From: Flavobacterium zepuense
GTDB taxonomy: Bacteria > Bacteroidota > Bacteroidia > Flavobacteriales > Flavobacteriaceae
Reading direction: 5' to 3'
Length of the DNA stretch: 57,444 nt
NCBI RefSeq assembly: GCF_007097145.1
Contig: NZ_VJVZ01000018.1
Location: 1-57,444, forward strand
The number at the start of each line of letters is the position of its first letter. The stretch's first letter is position 1. Shown piece after piece: positions 27,718 through 36,179 of the stretch. The notes beneath the pieces are model-generated. The model saw only the letters and a list, made by a program, of their open reading frames with translations. It ran no database searches and was not told the DNA's origin. Both the position numbers and the translations under genes were made by a program.

Positions 27718-28806
27718 TTAGCATCCGGCACTACCTGCCACAGCATACAATGCATTACCTGAGGCATATATACTAAATACTTTTGCATTGATACCGGGAT
27801 GAACTTTAGTCCAGGTTTTACCCATATCAGATGACAGGAATATACCATCAGGATGGCCGCATACTAAATAGTTGCCCATTTGTTTGATGGACGTAATAAA
27901 CGAAGATGGTGGAAGCCCTTCATCAATAGCCTGCCAGGTTTTTCCCGAATCTACTGAAATGCGTACCCTCCTGGTTTCTGTTTTTGTGTTATAGGATATG
28001 GCGGCAAATCCACCTTTAATACGCTCTATAGCAATACCTACACCACCCTCATTAATTACCTCCTGCCAGTGTTCGCCATTATCTGCAGAACGCATAATGC
28101 CGCTATTACCTGTTGCAATCAGTATTCCTTCAGATTCCACAATATTCATTATCTGGCCATTTTGTACCTGTTTCCAGCTTTTGCCCTTGTCGGCAGATTT
28201 GTATAGGTCGTGGTCGTACCCTAAAAACAATGCTCCGTCAGCAGCTTCAAAAGTAGTGCGCAGCGCATGTTTTTTAAAATTTTGATGGATAGGTAACCAG
28301 TTTGCTGTAGCGGGTGTTTTTTGATATATACCGCCATCATAATTAAAGGCCGTGATACCGGAACGGTTAAAAGCAATTGTAGTTGATGGCCAAAAGGATT
28401 CACCTTGCAGGCCGGGAATATTCTCTTTTTCCCAAACAGGAGTTTTAAGTTTGCTATCACTGCGGTACATTACATTTTTTGCATGTAAATACAGGTCGGT
28501 TTCTCCTGCAAAAAAAATAACCGGCTGGTCGGTTTCAGGCAGCCCTGTGCTAATGTCCTGCCATGTTTTTCCACCATCGGCCGATTTATAAACAATGTTT
28601 ACAGCTCCTGATTTATCTTGATCTACTTTCTCAACCGGGCCAAATGGAGCTGTGCGCATAGAATCGCATAGCGGTGCACTTGCAGAATATTTAGTAACCC
28701 GGGGTGTTTTCTTCCCTGTTTCTTCTTCTTTTGTTACAAAAGAATTTAGCAAGAGTAATACGAATACCGGGATGAAGGCCGGTACAAACACATACAATTT
28801 TTTCAT
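27718..28806 (-). CDS. BNR/sialidase-like beta-propeller protein
   Basis: A 362-residue protein with an N-terminal hydrophobic anchor or signal (KKLYVFVPAFIPVFVLLLLN). Five BNR/Asp-box-type repeats are visible (SADGGKTWQD, SADKGKSWKQ, SADNGEHWQE, SVDSGKTWQA, SSDMGKTWTK), giving a sortilin/sialidase-like propeller. No sialidase catalytic residues can be named, so enzymatic activity is not claimed. It is probably periplasmic or membrane-anchored. The start at the second Met is chosen for a better signal. It is divergent from the wHTH membrane regulator and may be its partner. Confidence 0.8.
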   Translation of the reverse strand: MKKLYVFVPAFIPVFVLLLLNSFVTKEEETGKKTPRVTKYSASAPLCDSMRTAPFGPVEKVDQDKSGAVNIVYKSADGGKTWQDISTGLPETDQPVIFFAGETDLYLHAKNVMYRSDSKLKTPVWEKENIPGLQGESFWPSTTIAFNRSGITAFNYDGGIYQKTPATANWLPIHQNFKKHALRTTFEAADGALFLGYDHDLYKSADKGKSWKQVQNGQIMNIVESEGILIATGNSGIMRSADNGEHWQEVINEGGVGIAIERIKGGFAAISYNTKTETRRVRISVDSGKTWQAIDEGLPPSSFITSIKQMGNYLVCGHPDGIFLSSDMGKTWTKVHPGINAKVFSIYASGNALYAVAGSAGC

Positions 28807-28929
28807 TTTTTTTAAATTTAAGTTGAACATATAGATTGTTAATTAGCGGAGGTTGCGGGCCGGGCATGTCCTGCCAACAATGATTCAGCGAAGCTACTTT
28901 GATATTTTTCAGCTTGATAGATGTGGATT

Positions 28930-28966
28930 GTAAATAAAAATGTAAACTTTGTAAATAAATCGTAAA
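28930..28966 (+). promoter_or_regulatory. four GTAAA repeats upstream of the wHTH regulator gene
   Basis: GTAAA occurs at 28930, 28942, 28951 and 28962 (spacings 12, 9 and 11), ending just before the ATG at 28971. Roughly one-turn spacing of direct repeats is typical of sites for OmpR/PhoB-type winged helices, so this may be an autoregulatory site. Confidence 0.35.
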
Positions 28967-28970
28967 TAGC

Positions 28971-29861
28971 ATGTTTAATAGCCATAACCACCTCTCAGGA
29001 ACAGGCAAATATCTTTTAGGGGCGCTACTGCTCTCGTTTACCGCTGTAGTCTGCGCGGCTTTTAGTAGGGCAGGTAACAACGATTATGATACCGCCAGAA
29101 GGGAAGTTTTGCTCCGCAGGATAGGGCATGAACTGCTTTTACAATCGGGTGACAGTACATCGCGGGTGCTCCCGGTACAAAAGATCGCAGAAAATGAATA
29201 CCAAATCCTGTTTGAGAACGATCTTACTTTCCTGCCAGACTCTCTGGTAAATACTACCCGGCGTTTATTGGCTAAAGACCCGCTTGCCCGTGATTATGTT
29301 GTAAATGTTTTAAACTGTGGCAACGCCAGTGTAGCGTATGGGTATGCGATATCTAAAAATGTAAAAGATGATATTGTAGCCTGCGGAGGAAGAAATCAAC
29401 CGAGGGCATGTTATATTATCAGCATTAAATTTAAACCGGAGGGTATAATTACAGCAAACGCCGGATATATTTTGGGTGGCCTGCCACTTTTAGCCTTTGC
29501 GGGGTTTATTTTTTTGAGATCGGCTAAGCCAAGAAGAAAGTTACCTGACGATAAGCCTGCTGATACGTTTACTTTAGGTTCTATATTGTTTGATGCGAAG
29601 AACCGGAAACTGGTAATAAATGAAAAGGCAACCGACCTTACCACGACCGAAACACGTGTGCTGCTCATTTTTGCGTTATCCCCTAACGAAACTATAGAAC
29701 GAAGCCGTCTGCAAAAAGAGATTTGGGAAGATGATGGTGTTATTGTGGGGCGCAGCCTTGATATGTTTATATCTAAACTTAGAAAAAAACTGGAGCCTGA
29801 CCCAAATATTAAAATTGCTGTTGTACGCGCTAAAGGATATAAGCTTGAAATTGGCTCTTAA
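28971..29861 (+). CDS. membrane-anchored winged-helix regulator (OmpR/PhoB-type DNA-binding domain)
   Basis: A 296-residue protein. An N-terminal signal-anchor (~15-35, LLGALLLSFTAVVCAAF) precedes a ~130-residue extracytoplasmic part containing cysteines (NCGNAS, ACGGRNQPRACY), then a second membrane segment (~160-180, AGYILGGLPLLAFAGFIFL). A C-terminal OmpR/PhoB-type winged helix follows (~200-296, TETRVLLIFALSPNET, RSRLQKEIWEDD, SLDMFISKLRKKLEPDP). No receiver or histidine kinase domain is present, so it looks like a one-component transmembrane regulator of the ToxR kind. It is divergent from the BNR-repeat protein, which may be its target or partner. Confidence 0.83.
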   Translation: MFNSHNHLSGTGKYLLGALLLSFTAVVCAAFSRAGNNDYDTARREVLLRRIGHELLLQSGDSTSRVLPVQKIAENEYQILFENDLTFLPDSLVNTTRRLLAKDPLARDYVVNVLNCGNASVAYGYAISKNVKDDIVACGGRNQPRACYIISIKFKPEGIITANAGYILGGLPLLAFAGFIFLRSAKPRRKLPDDKPADTFTLGSILFDAKNRKLVINEKATDLTTTETRVLLIFALSPNETIERSRLQKEIWEDDGVIVGRSLDMFISKLRKKLEPDPNIKIAVVRAKGYKLEIGS

Positions 29862-29899
29862 GCAGCAGCAAAATAATTGGGTACGCCCTGAAAATAAAA

Positions 29900-29926
29900 A
29901 AAGCCTTTCGATTAACGAAAGGCTTT
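29900..29926 (+). terminator. rho-independent terminator of the wHTH regulator
   Basis: AAAGCCTTTCG and its complement form an 11-base stem around ATTAA, followed by a T-tract. Confidence 0.88.
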
Positions 29927-29936
29927 CCTTTTTTAC

Positions 29937-29967
29937 TGGCGGACTGGGCGGGGTCACAATCGAACCC
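29937..29967 (-). other. tRNA-3'-end-like fragment, possible att remnant
   Basis: Read on the minus strand this is GGGTTCGATTGTGACCCC and then ...AGTCCGCCA. It has a T-arm-like TTCGA and a CCA end as in the 3' half of a tRNA, but no anticodon or D arm, and the T-stem is imperfect. It sits just after the last terminator of the ordinary region and before accessory genes, the position expected for the left border of an element that integrates into tRNA genes. The right border would be outside the window. Confidence 0.25.
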
Positions 29968-30123
29968 TTAATCCCATTTCTAACATTTTTAGAAAGCTTA
30001 AAACTCACGTAGGAAGTTAAAAACTTTAAAAGTCAGAATCTATATTGTAAGCCAACCTTAATTAGGAATGGCATCGACTATTATTAATAAAGAACTTGCG
30101 GCTGCAAATATAGGATATTATTT

Positions 30124-30151
30124 AATTACAACTAATTTTTTAGTTGTAATT
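30124..30151. terminator. hairpin downstream of the exported protein/protease operon
   Basis: A perfect 12-base stem (AATTACAACTAA) surrounds a four-base loop and is followed on the plus strand by TTT. It lies about 100 bases beyond the end of the leftward gene. The orientation is ambiguous, and the rest of 29862-30250 holds no credible ORF. Confidence 0.4.
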
Positions 30152-30250
30152 TTCTTTGGGTCGTTATAAAAAATGATTATCCCTACGCTAATTTAGAAAA
30201 AAGTATTTTCAACCCCGAAAGCATGATACATCCTATGGTAAGGCATATGA

Positions 30251-31156
30251 TTAAGGTGTCTTCTTAGTGCTTTTCTTAGCAGGTTTAGGATTGCTTGAAC
30301 TTTGGTCGTCGCCATTAACCGCAGGTATTGCTGCTGCTGGAGCTGCCCCTGGTGCTGCGGCAGCCTCCTCTTTGTCTTCTTTTGGAAGGAAATTGTTAAT
30401 AATTGTCTTTACATCGTCTTTATTATCATTCCAGGCAGACAAGATCTTTTCCGCTCTAACTTTTCCCGGATTAGTTTCCACTACTTTAACTGAGGCACCA
30501 ACAATTACACTATTTTCAGGTAATGGGATGAGATCTGATCTGTATTTGTCTACAGGAAAAGAATTACTACCATATTTTACTGAGGAGAGAACGATTGGAG
30601 CCAGTTCCAACACTTTCTTTTCATCACCCACGATGTAGTTTAATTTTAATTCTATAGTATAATCAAAAGTTGGGTATGAATCGGTAGACTTGGCAGATGA
30701 ATATTCGAGTTCTAAATCACTTATATAGTAATAGATATACCGTTCCATAAAAGTCCCCTTGGCTTTCTTTGGTTGAAACTTTATCGACAGTGCAGGTTTC
30801 AAAGAACCATTATCAAATCCGACGGTACGCGATAATAATATGTTTGGGACATATCCTGAACCAGCATCCAGGTAACTATTGCTTTTACTGTATTCAGCAG
30901 AAAATGCTTTGACCTTACTTTCCAAAATTTTAGTAGTAATCTTAAATCCCATATCAATTACAGTTGGGATGGCTGCAAGTAATACTGGCGCGAGTTCATT
31001 GCCTCCTGGCTTAACAGAGCTTTGAGTTAAGACTAGGTCAATTTCTTCTGTTGTAAAGTCAAGTTTTGCGTGTTTGCTATTGAAAACTTTGTTTTGACTT
31101 AATGCAGTCTGGAAAGTTGCAATGCTTAAAAGAAGTAGGATAAGGCTTTTTTTCAT
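30251..31156 (-). CDS. exported protein of unknown function, partner of the adjacent protease
   Basis: 301 residues. The signal peptide (KKSLILLLLSIATFQTALSQ) predicts export. The middle is a beta-rich soluble domain without a recognised motif. The tail (~265-301) is first Ala/Pro-rich (AAAAPGAAPAAAIP), then Ser/Lys/Pro-rich, and looks disordered. It lies 22 bases after the serine-protease gene on the same strand, so the two are probably co-transcribed. I do not recognise the family. Confidence 0.7.
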   Translation of the reverse strand: MKKSLILLLLSIATFQTALSQNKVFNSKHAKLDFTTEEIDLVLTQSSVKPGGNELAPVLLAAIPTVIDMGFKITTKILESKVKAFSAEYSKSNSYLDAGSGYVPNILLSRTVGFDNGSLKPALSIKFQPKKAKGTFMERYIYYYISDLELEYSSAKSTDSYPTFDYTIELKLNYIVGDEKKVLELAPIVLSSVKYGSNSFPVDKYRSDLIPLPENSVIVGASVKVVETNPGKVRAEKILSAWNDNKDDVKTIINNFLPKEDKEEAAAAPGAAPAAAIPAVNGDDQSSSNPKPAKKSTKKTP

Positions 31157-31178
31157 GATGGGTGCATTTTAAGGGTTT

Positions 31179-32015
31179 TTAAACTATAGCTTGTTGATCA
31201 TTGATCCAATTTTTCCAATTCCCGATTACTTTGGCAGTTACCCTAACAGCATGATTTGGGTCGCCACCATAAGTATGCACACCTACAGCAAATATCTGGT
31301 TGCTGTGCATAATGTAAACAGGACTTCCGCTGTTACCTCTAACAGTCGGGAGGTCATAGGTTATATAATTTTCAGAAATTTCTTTAGATACCCCTTGTAA
31401 AGTAATTTGCTTGAAATTTTCGCTAATGGGATATCCACCTAGCAATATTGGGCCTTTCTGTAATACTTCATGAAAGCCTAAGTAACCTTTTACTTCATTA
31501 AATAGCTTGTCTGATGGCAATATTATGGCTCCATAATCATGTTCTGGTTTTTTGAATACTGTCCAGTTATTGGTGCTAACGTATTTCGTCGAGATATCGC
31601 CACCATAGGGTATGGCTTCTCCATCTGCACCAGGAAAAACTTTAATTTGTAATGCCCATGCTCCGCCAAAGTGCAGGCAATGTCCAGCAGTGATTACACA
31701 TCGTGGTGAGATCATAAATCCTGTCCCATAATAAGTTTTATTATCAGCTCCCAGAATGACAAGTAGGCAAATGCACTTTGCTGGATAATCATTGGCAAAA
31801 GGTATATCCCCGTGCGTGTTGAACATTTTTTTATGCCATTTATTTTTTTTAGGGCTGAGGCTTTTGGCGAAATCTGGTTCAAAATCAATTGGGGTAGGAA
31901 TGATGTCGTCTTCCAACACCACCTTGTTAAATGATTCAGCTTCTTCGGTGGAGGTGTCAAGATTCGATACAGATTTGTAGCCGAATAAATTTTTTATTTT
32001 GTGTTGCTTGCCCAT
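31179..32015 (-). CDS. trypsin/V8-like serine protease without signal peptide
   Basis: 278 residues. The full triad of chymotrypsin-fold proteases is visible: His in VITAGHCLHFGG, Asp in EHDYGAIIL and the catalytic Ser in VRGNSGSPVY. It most resembles V8-like glutamyl endopeptidases. No signal peptide is predicted: the N-terminus is MGKQHKIKNLFGYKSV, followed by a ~60-residue charged region that could be an inhibitory propeptide. A cytoplasmic trypsin-like protease in a defence-rich island is reminiscent of protease effectors in some phage-defence systems. That link is an inference. It is the first gene of a two-gene operon with the exported protein. Confidence 0.85.
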   Translation of the reverse strand: MGKQHKIKNLFGYKSVSNLDTSTEEAESFNKVVLEDDIIPTPIDFEPDFAKSLSPKKNKWHKKMFNTHGDIPFANDYPAKCICLLVILGADNKTYYGTGFMISPRCVITAGHCLHFGGAWALQIKVFPGADGEAIPYGGDISTKYVSTNNWTVFKKPEHDYGAIILPSDKLFNEVKGYLGFHEVLQKGPILLGGYPISENFKQITLQGVSKEISENYITYDLPTVRGNSGSPVYIMHSNQIFAVGVHTYGGDPNHAVRVTAKVIGNWKNWINDQQAIV

Positions 32016-32126
32016 AAAGTTATTAATGAGTGATGAATATTATTCGGAGACCGATGAACCTCAGTCACTATGTAAGCTATCAATAGTTTACTGATAATAA
32101 ATATATAACTAAATGCACTATAAAAT

Positions 32127-32149
32127 ACAGGTGTAAATACCTGTTTTTT
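32127..32149 (+). terminator. orphan plus-strand terminator-like hairpin
   Basis: ACAGGT, a short loop and ACCTGT are followed by TTTTT. The nearest upstream gene points the other way, so no known transcript uses it. It may belong to a small RNA or a lost gene. Confidence 0.45.
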
Positions 32150-32159
32150 AACTAATTAT

Positions 32160-32203
32160 AAATAGGGGAAACCACCTATTGCGATAGGTGGTTTCCCCTA
32201 TTT
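32160..32203. other. perfect 20-base-pair hairpin in divergent spacer
   Basis: Bases 32160-32179 pair perfectly with 32184-32203 around a four-base loop (TGCG). It lies in the 352-base gap between the protease gene and the Abi_C gene, which are divergent. The rest of that gap shows no ORF. Too perfect for chance; it may be a terminator of an unseen transcript, a regulatory RNA or a recombination remnant. Confidence 0.6.
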
Positions 32204-32367
32204 ACTCGAATAAACAATATATTATTCACTTAAGAATGTTTTATTAATACTTGATATTGGTGCCCTGGCCTCAAACAGTTTCTAAGACATCCTCAGTGCT
32301 TCAAATAATGTATTTCTGATGCCCATAGCTTAATTAGTTTAAATATCTTTATTGCTAAAAAGTTATC

Positions 32368-33186
32368 ATGGCAGAACTATCGTATTCAGAAAGGCAAACA
32401 ATTGAAAAGTTTGTAGCTGGAAATAATGGTGCGGGGTATGTATTAGACTTTAGTGATAGAACCTTTCAAGAATTTGTTGGGGATGTTGTAGGATTGGATA
32501 TAAGCGACGAAAAATATAAAGAAGCTGGTAATTCTAAAGCAAATCGTTTAAGAACTTTCTGTAGGGTTGAGAATGATTATACTGTCGGAAAATTATTGGC
32601 ATCGTTACATGATTATAAGCTAAGCTCATATACTGCGTCTGGAAAAAACATAGATGTACGAGGGTTTGACGAATTTCACAGGATAGCCGAGCGGTTATCC
32701 TCGGGGCAAGTTATTGAGCATATAGATGCTATTCAGGCCAATAATTCCGATAAAGATTTTCACCAGTTGGCTAAACTCATTAAGGAAAGCATTGAAAAAA
32801 ATCAGCCGGAAGCTGCTTTGGATAGATTGCATACCTTTTTGATAAAGTTTCTTAAGGAACTTTGCAAAAGCCATGGAGTTGAGGTTTCAAAAGATGAAAC
32901 CGTTAATGCACTCTATGGTAAATATATTAAGGCTGTCCGCGGCAAAGGCTTCATAGAATCAGATATGGCTGTCAAGATTGTGCAATATAGTTTCCAGGTA
33001 ATGGATGCTTTTAATGACATCAGAAATAATAAAAGCTTTGCGCATGATAATGCTGTCCTTAACTATGATGAAAGCATCTTAATATTTAGCAATGTAACTT
33101 CAACAGTTAAATTCATCCAAACTATAGAAGCTAAGCATAGCAATGTGGCTATTGCAGAAGCAAAGCCGGATTGGGATTCGTTTTAG
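32368..33186 (+). CDS. abortive-infection (Abi_C-type) protein
   Basis: 272 residues. The N-terminal ~115 residues are helical and unknown. The C-terminal half (LIKESIEKNQPEAALDRLHTFL, then IRNNKSFAHDN and a last helix ILIFSNVTSTVKFI) matches the Abi_C family found in phage-abortive infection proteins. The N..SFAHDN motif resembles the RNase-like R..SHD region of HEPN-type toxins. A role in phage defence by a suicidal response is inferred from family, not shown. The next gene, 71 bases away on the same strand, is a nuclease-like gene that may be co-expressed. Confidence 0.75.
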   Translation: MAELSYSERQTIEKFVAGNNGAGYVLDFSDRTFQEFVGDVVGLDISDEKYKEAGNSKANRLRTFCRVENDYTVGKLLASLHDYKLSSYTASGKNIDVRGFDEFHRIAERLSSGQVIEHIDAIQANNSDKDFHQLAKLIKESIEKNQPEAALDRLHTFLIKFLKELCKSHGVEVSKDETVNALYGKYIKAVRGKGFIESDMAVKIVQYSFQVMDAFNDIRNNKSFAHDNAVLNYDESILIFSNVTSTVKFIQTIEAKHSNVAIAEAKPDWDSF

Positions 33187-33257
33187 TTATTAAATCCGCT
33201 ACTCCCGGTACCTCAAAATATGACTCTGGTTACTAGAGACTTAAAAAAACTATCCTT

Positions 33258-34325
33258 ATGAACACAAATTTAATTGAACAACGGGCAGCCGACATAGAAA
33301 TGCTCACTGATTTTTTGCGCCACTGGCCAATCGATGAACTCATGGCTATGACTTTGGAAGAATATAATGATGTGGGCAATAAGGAAACATTCTGCCAATA
33401 TGTGGAGACTAAGACGCGCCCCCTCGGTAGCATTAAAGGATTAAATTCGATAAAATTCGGGATCTATAAGAGAAAGAATAAAGCGAAAAAGCCAAAGACC
33501 AATAAATCAAACTCAGTTTATACTTGGCTGCCCCGCTACAATAATAGCACTGATAGTGCGGAAAGGGCATTCGCCGAAGTACGAAAGGAGGTATGTGAGA
33601 TAGCCAAATTAGCTATAGATGGCGATTTTACCGCCATTGAGAGTTTTGGTCTTCCTTCGCTATTTCGCTGGAAGGTGGCTTATTTATACTCTGATAATCG
33701 ACTGATTCCTATCTTCAGCCAAACGAATTTGAAGCTAATAGTTAGAGAAAAGGGGATGGATATTGATCGCAAAACCACCTATTTCCAAATGCAGGAGTTT
33801 TTAATGGAGCACAAGCCAATCTTTGAGACGGTCGTGGAATACATGAGGCGTCTCTATCATGAGCATCGTATCAAAATCGACAAGTTGCCAAAGGAGCGTA
33901 AAAGAAGTAAGAGCCATAAAGCTACAGACTTAAAAGCAACATCGCCGCAGCCTCGCAAAGGAGCTGAAGGATATGTTGCAAATCAATTCCATAACCATAT
34001 ACAAAACTCTCTATATGAAAACCTATGTGAAAAACATGGCGAAGAAAACGTGCATATGGAGCTGAATTGGGTTGATATTCTTGTACGCCTTCCAGACAAG
34101 AGCATACTCTATGAGATTAAGAGTGATCGGTGGCCAGCGCAATGTATGGTAAAGGGATTGGGACAGTTATTTGCGTATTCTTATGAGGCACTGAAAACCA
34201 AAAGCGGTAAAATTGAACTCGTTGTTGCAGGGCCAAATGCTCTGAATGCGGAGGAAGCGGATTTTCTTAAATATATCCGCAATCAAATTAAATTACCAGT
34301 AAAGTATGTACAGATTAAACCTTAA
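33258..34325 (+). CDS. McrB-N-like domain fused to PD-(D/E)XK nuclease
   Basis: 355 residues. Residues ~1-230 resemble the N-terminal DNA-recognition-like region found in several restriction ATPases (RHWPIDELMAMTLEEY, then FCQYVETKTRPLGSIKG and FGIYKRK). No AAA domain follows. The last ~115 residues carry a PD-(D/E)XK-type nuclease core: Asp in NWVDILVRL, then YEIKSDRW (ExK) and GQLFAYSYE, a QxxxY-like motif typical of Cas4/RecB-type nucleases. This arrangement suggests a two-domain DNA-cutting enzyme, possibly for modified or foreign DNA. The lysine-rich linker ~205-230 contains many K/R. The name is by domain resemblance only. Confidence 0.7.
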   Translation: MNTNLIEQRAADIEMLTDFLRHWPIDELMAMTLEEYNDVGNKETFCQYVETKTRPLGSIKGLNSIKFGIYKRKNKAKKPKTNKSNSVYTWLPRYNNSTDSAERAFAEVRKEVCEIAKLAIDGDFTAIESFGLPSLFRWKVAYLYSDNRLIPIFSQTNLKLIVREKGMDIDRKTTYFQMQEFLMEHKPIFETVVEYMRRLYHEHRIKIDKLPKERKRSKSHKATDLKATSPQPRKGAEGYVANQFHNHIQNSLYENLCEKHGEENVHMELNWVDILVRLPDKSILYEIKSDRWPAQCMVKGLGQLFAYSYEALKTKSGKIELVVAGPNALNAEEADFLKYIRNQIKLPVKYVQIKP

Positions 34326-34365
34326 AAGTGAAGGACAGCGTAACAAATAAAAAACTGCACAAAAG

Positions 34366-34390
34366 CGCCGATTTTTATTTAAAATCGGCG
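34366..34390 (+). terminator. rho-independent terminator of the nuclease-like gene
   Basis: CGCCGATTTT and AAAATCGGCG form a perfect 10-base stem around TATTT, ~40 bases past the stop. Confidence 0.7.
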
Positions 34391-34501
34391 GTGTATTTCG
34401 GGTATTAATTTGCTGTTAGTTAAATAACCAGTAATAGGTATTTAATGTTGTATTATTTCCGTAAATTCTCTTGCCATATATAAACCACTAATTTTTGTGC
34501 T

Positions 34502-35038
34502 ATGTCTATAATAATTACCTACACAGGGGAGATCCAAAAGTTCAAAGATGCTGTATCACTCGCTAATAAGATTGTAGTTGATGTTGCTTTTTACGATATT
34601 ATTGTTTCCAGGCAGACACCGTTTGATGAGAGTGTACCATCAGACATTTCTCCTATAGTAATTGCAGAACTATTCGGCAGCATTGACTTAGATTTAACCC
34701 TGAAAGAATACAAAAGGCCACAAACTGTGGGTGGTGCGTTTGATCCAGATTATCCTACCACATTATGGGGTAATGTAAATGCACTCCATAGGAGTTCCTG
34801 TAATCTCGCATCTATGCTGGTTCACGAGTGCGTACATGCCTTAAGCTACCATTCAAAAGAATATAATTTCAGCCATGATTCGCAGGAGCCTAAATACAAC
34901 CAACAGACTGCACCTTATTGGATTGGGAATAAAGTGCGAGACCACTACTGTAATAATGGCGTGATCGAAATTGCAGTTGAAGAACCGCTTATCATTGAGA
35001 CCAATGTTCCTATTGACAGTATTGTAGACGTAGGTTAA
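34502..35038 (+). CDS. HExxH-type putative zinc metallopeptidase
   Basis: 178 residues without a signal peptide. LVHECVHALSYH is a zinc-binding HExxH motif with an extra His, near residue 108. The rest is unlike any family I recognise, and a third ligand cannot be assigned. A protease or toxin-like hydrolase role is possible. The stop is one base before the ATG of the following gene, so both are translated from one transcript. Confidence 0.65.
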   Translation: MSIIITYTGEIQKFKDAVSLANKIVVDVAFYDIIVSRQTPFDESVPSDISPIVIAELFGSIDLDLTLKEYKRPQTVGGAFDPDYPTTLWGNVNALHRSSCNLASMLVHECVHALSYHSKEYNFSHDSQEPKYNQQTAPYWIGNKVRDHYCNNGVIEIAVEEPLIIETNVPIDSIVDVG

Positions 35039-35039
35039 C

Positions 35040-36092
35040 ATGAAGTATATCCTTTGTATAATTTTCTTCATTGCAATAAATGCCAGGGCGCAAGACCTTG
35101 ATATTATATTGATAGGTGTCTCCCATGACTACAGCAAATACCAAAAGCAGGATTTTGCCAGCATACACAATAAAATTAGAAAGTTCAGGCCTGATGTTTT
35201 TTTTGGTGAGTTTGTGAGTAAAGAAGACGAGCGGTTGGTGATGGATTATTGGTGTAAACAGGACAATATCAAGCGGCTAAAAATGTTAAGGATCAATCGA
35301 AACATAACAGATGAGTTGCTGCTAAAGACAATTGACAGTTTGAAAAAACTAACCCTGTTGAAACCCGATGACTATCGTGCAAAGGTTGACTTGGCCCATG
35401 CCTATTACCTTGATCAGGATGTGGCAAATGGCCATTACCAGTTCTGGCAGGTTTTCGATCATCTCCAGCATAAACCCAACGCCGAACTTGAAAATTATGT
35501 CAACAATGTAGTTAGCCCTCGACTAGATACAACAGGGCGAAGTATGAAAAGGCTAAAAACCTCGGAATATGCTTTCATCGCATTTCCAATAATGCGTGAA
35601 ATGGGAATGCGCGAACTGCTTTCAATGGATTGCCAGGATTATGATTTAAACTGGGGAGCTTCCTGGGCGGCATTCGATGCAAAATTCAATTTATCCAGAA
35701 AAGACACGATATCGACCTTTCGCAAGAGAATAAAACCACAATTGTCTAAGATCAACAAAGGCTTTGAAAAGTATGAAAGTGTTGAGAAATCTTCAAAAAA
35801 TGTGACGGAATGGTTAAACACAGATGAAGCCTCTGCAATATCTGCCTCAGGCGATTTTTATTTGCCAGAGATGTATGACATGAAGAACTTCCCTAAAGAA
35901 GAAATGCTTTCAAAAATACATTGGTGGATGATGAGAAATAAGGGTATGTGTGATAATGTTGTAAACAGTGCAAGAAAGGCAGGGGCGAAGAAAGTAGTCG
36001 TTATTGCGGGTGCCAATCATCGAAAATATATGCAGGACATTTTCAAGAATATGCCCAATGTACGAGTGAGGAACATTAATGAAGTTGATTAG
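35040..36092 (+). CDS. exported TraB/ChaN-like family protein
   Basis: 350 residues with a signal peptide (MKYILCIIFFIAINARAQ). Near the N-terminus is IILIGVSHDYSKYQ, then FGEFV. At the C-terminus VVVIAGANHRKYMQDIF recalls the GxxH, E and GxxH motifs of TIKI/TraB-like and DUF5694-type hydrolases. The centre is helical. A hydrolase or protease activity is possible but not shown. It is immediately downstream of the HExxH gene and likely functions with it. Confidence 0.65.
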   Translation: MKYILCIIFFIAINARAQDLDIILIGVSHDYSKYQKQDFASIHNKIRKFRPDVFFGEFVSKEDERLVMDYWCKQDNIKRLKMLRINRNITDELLLKTIDSLKKLTLLKPDDYRAKVDLAHAYYLDQDVANGHYQFWQVFDHLQHKPNAELENYVNNVVSPRLDTTGRSMKRLKTSEYAFIAFPIMREMGMRELLSMDCQDYDLNWGASWAAFDAKFNLSRKDTISTFRKRIKPQLSKINKGFEKYESVEKSSKNVTEWLNTDEASAISASGDFYLPEMYDMKNFPKEEMLSKIHWWMMRNKGMCDNVVNSARKAGAKKVVVIAGANHRKYMQDIFKNMPNVRVRNINEVD

Positions 36093-36179
36093 GTAATAGT
36101 TGAATCGAATAATAAATAGATGCCTGCAAGGTACATACGGCGTTTCACTTTACATTATAACAAAACCAAAAGTAACTGA

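Noticed and set aside
29937..29967. A complete tRNA gene
   Set aside because: No anticodon arm, D arm or matching acceptor strand is found; only a 3'-like piece.
32127..32203. Retron non-coding RNA at the orphan hairpins
   Set aside because: No reverse transcriptase gene is encoded in the window.
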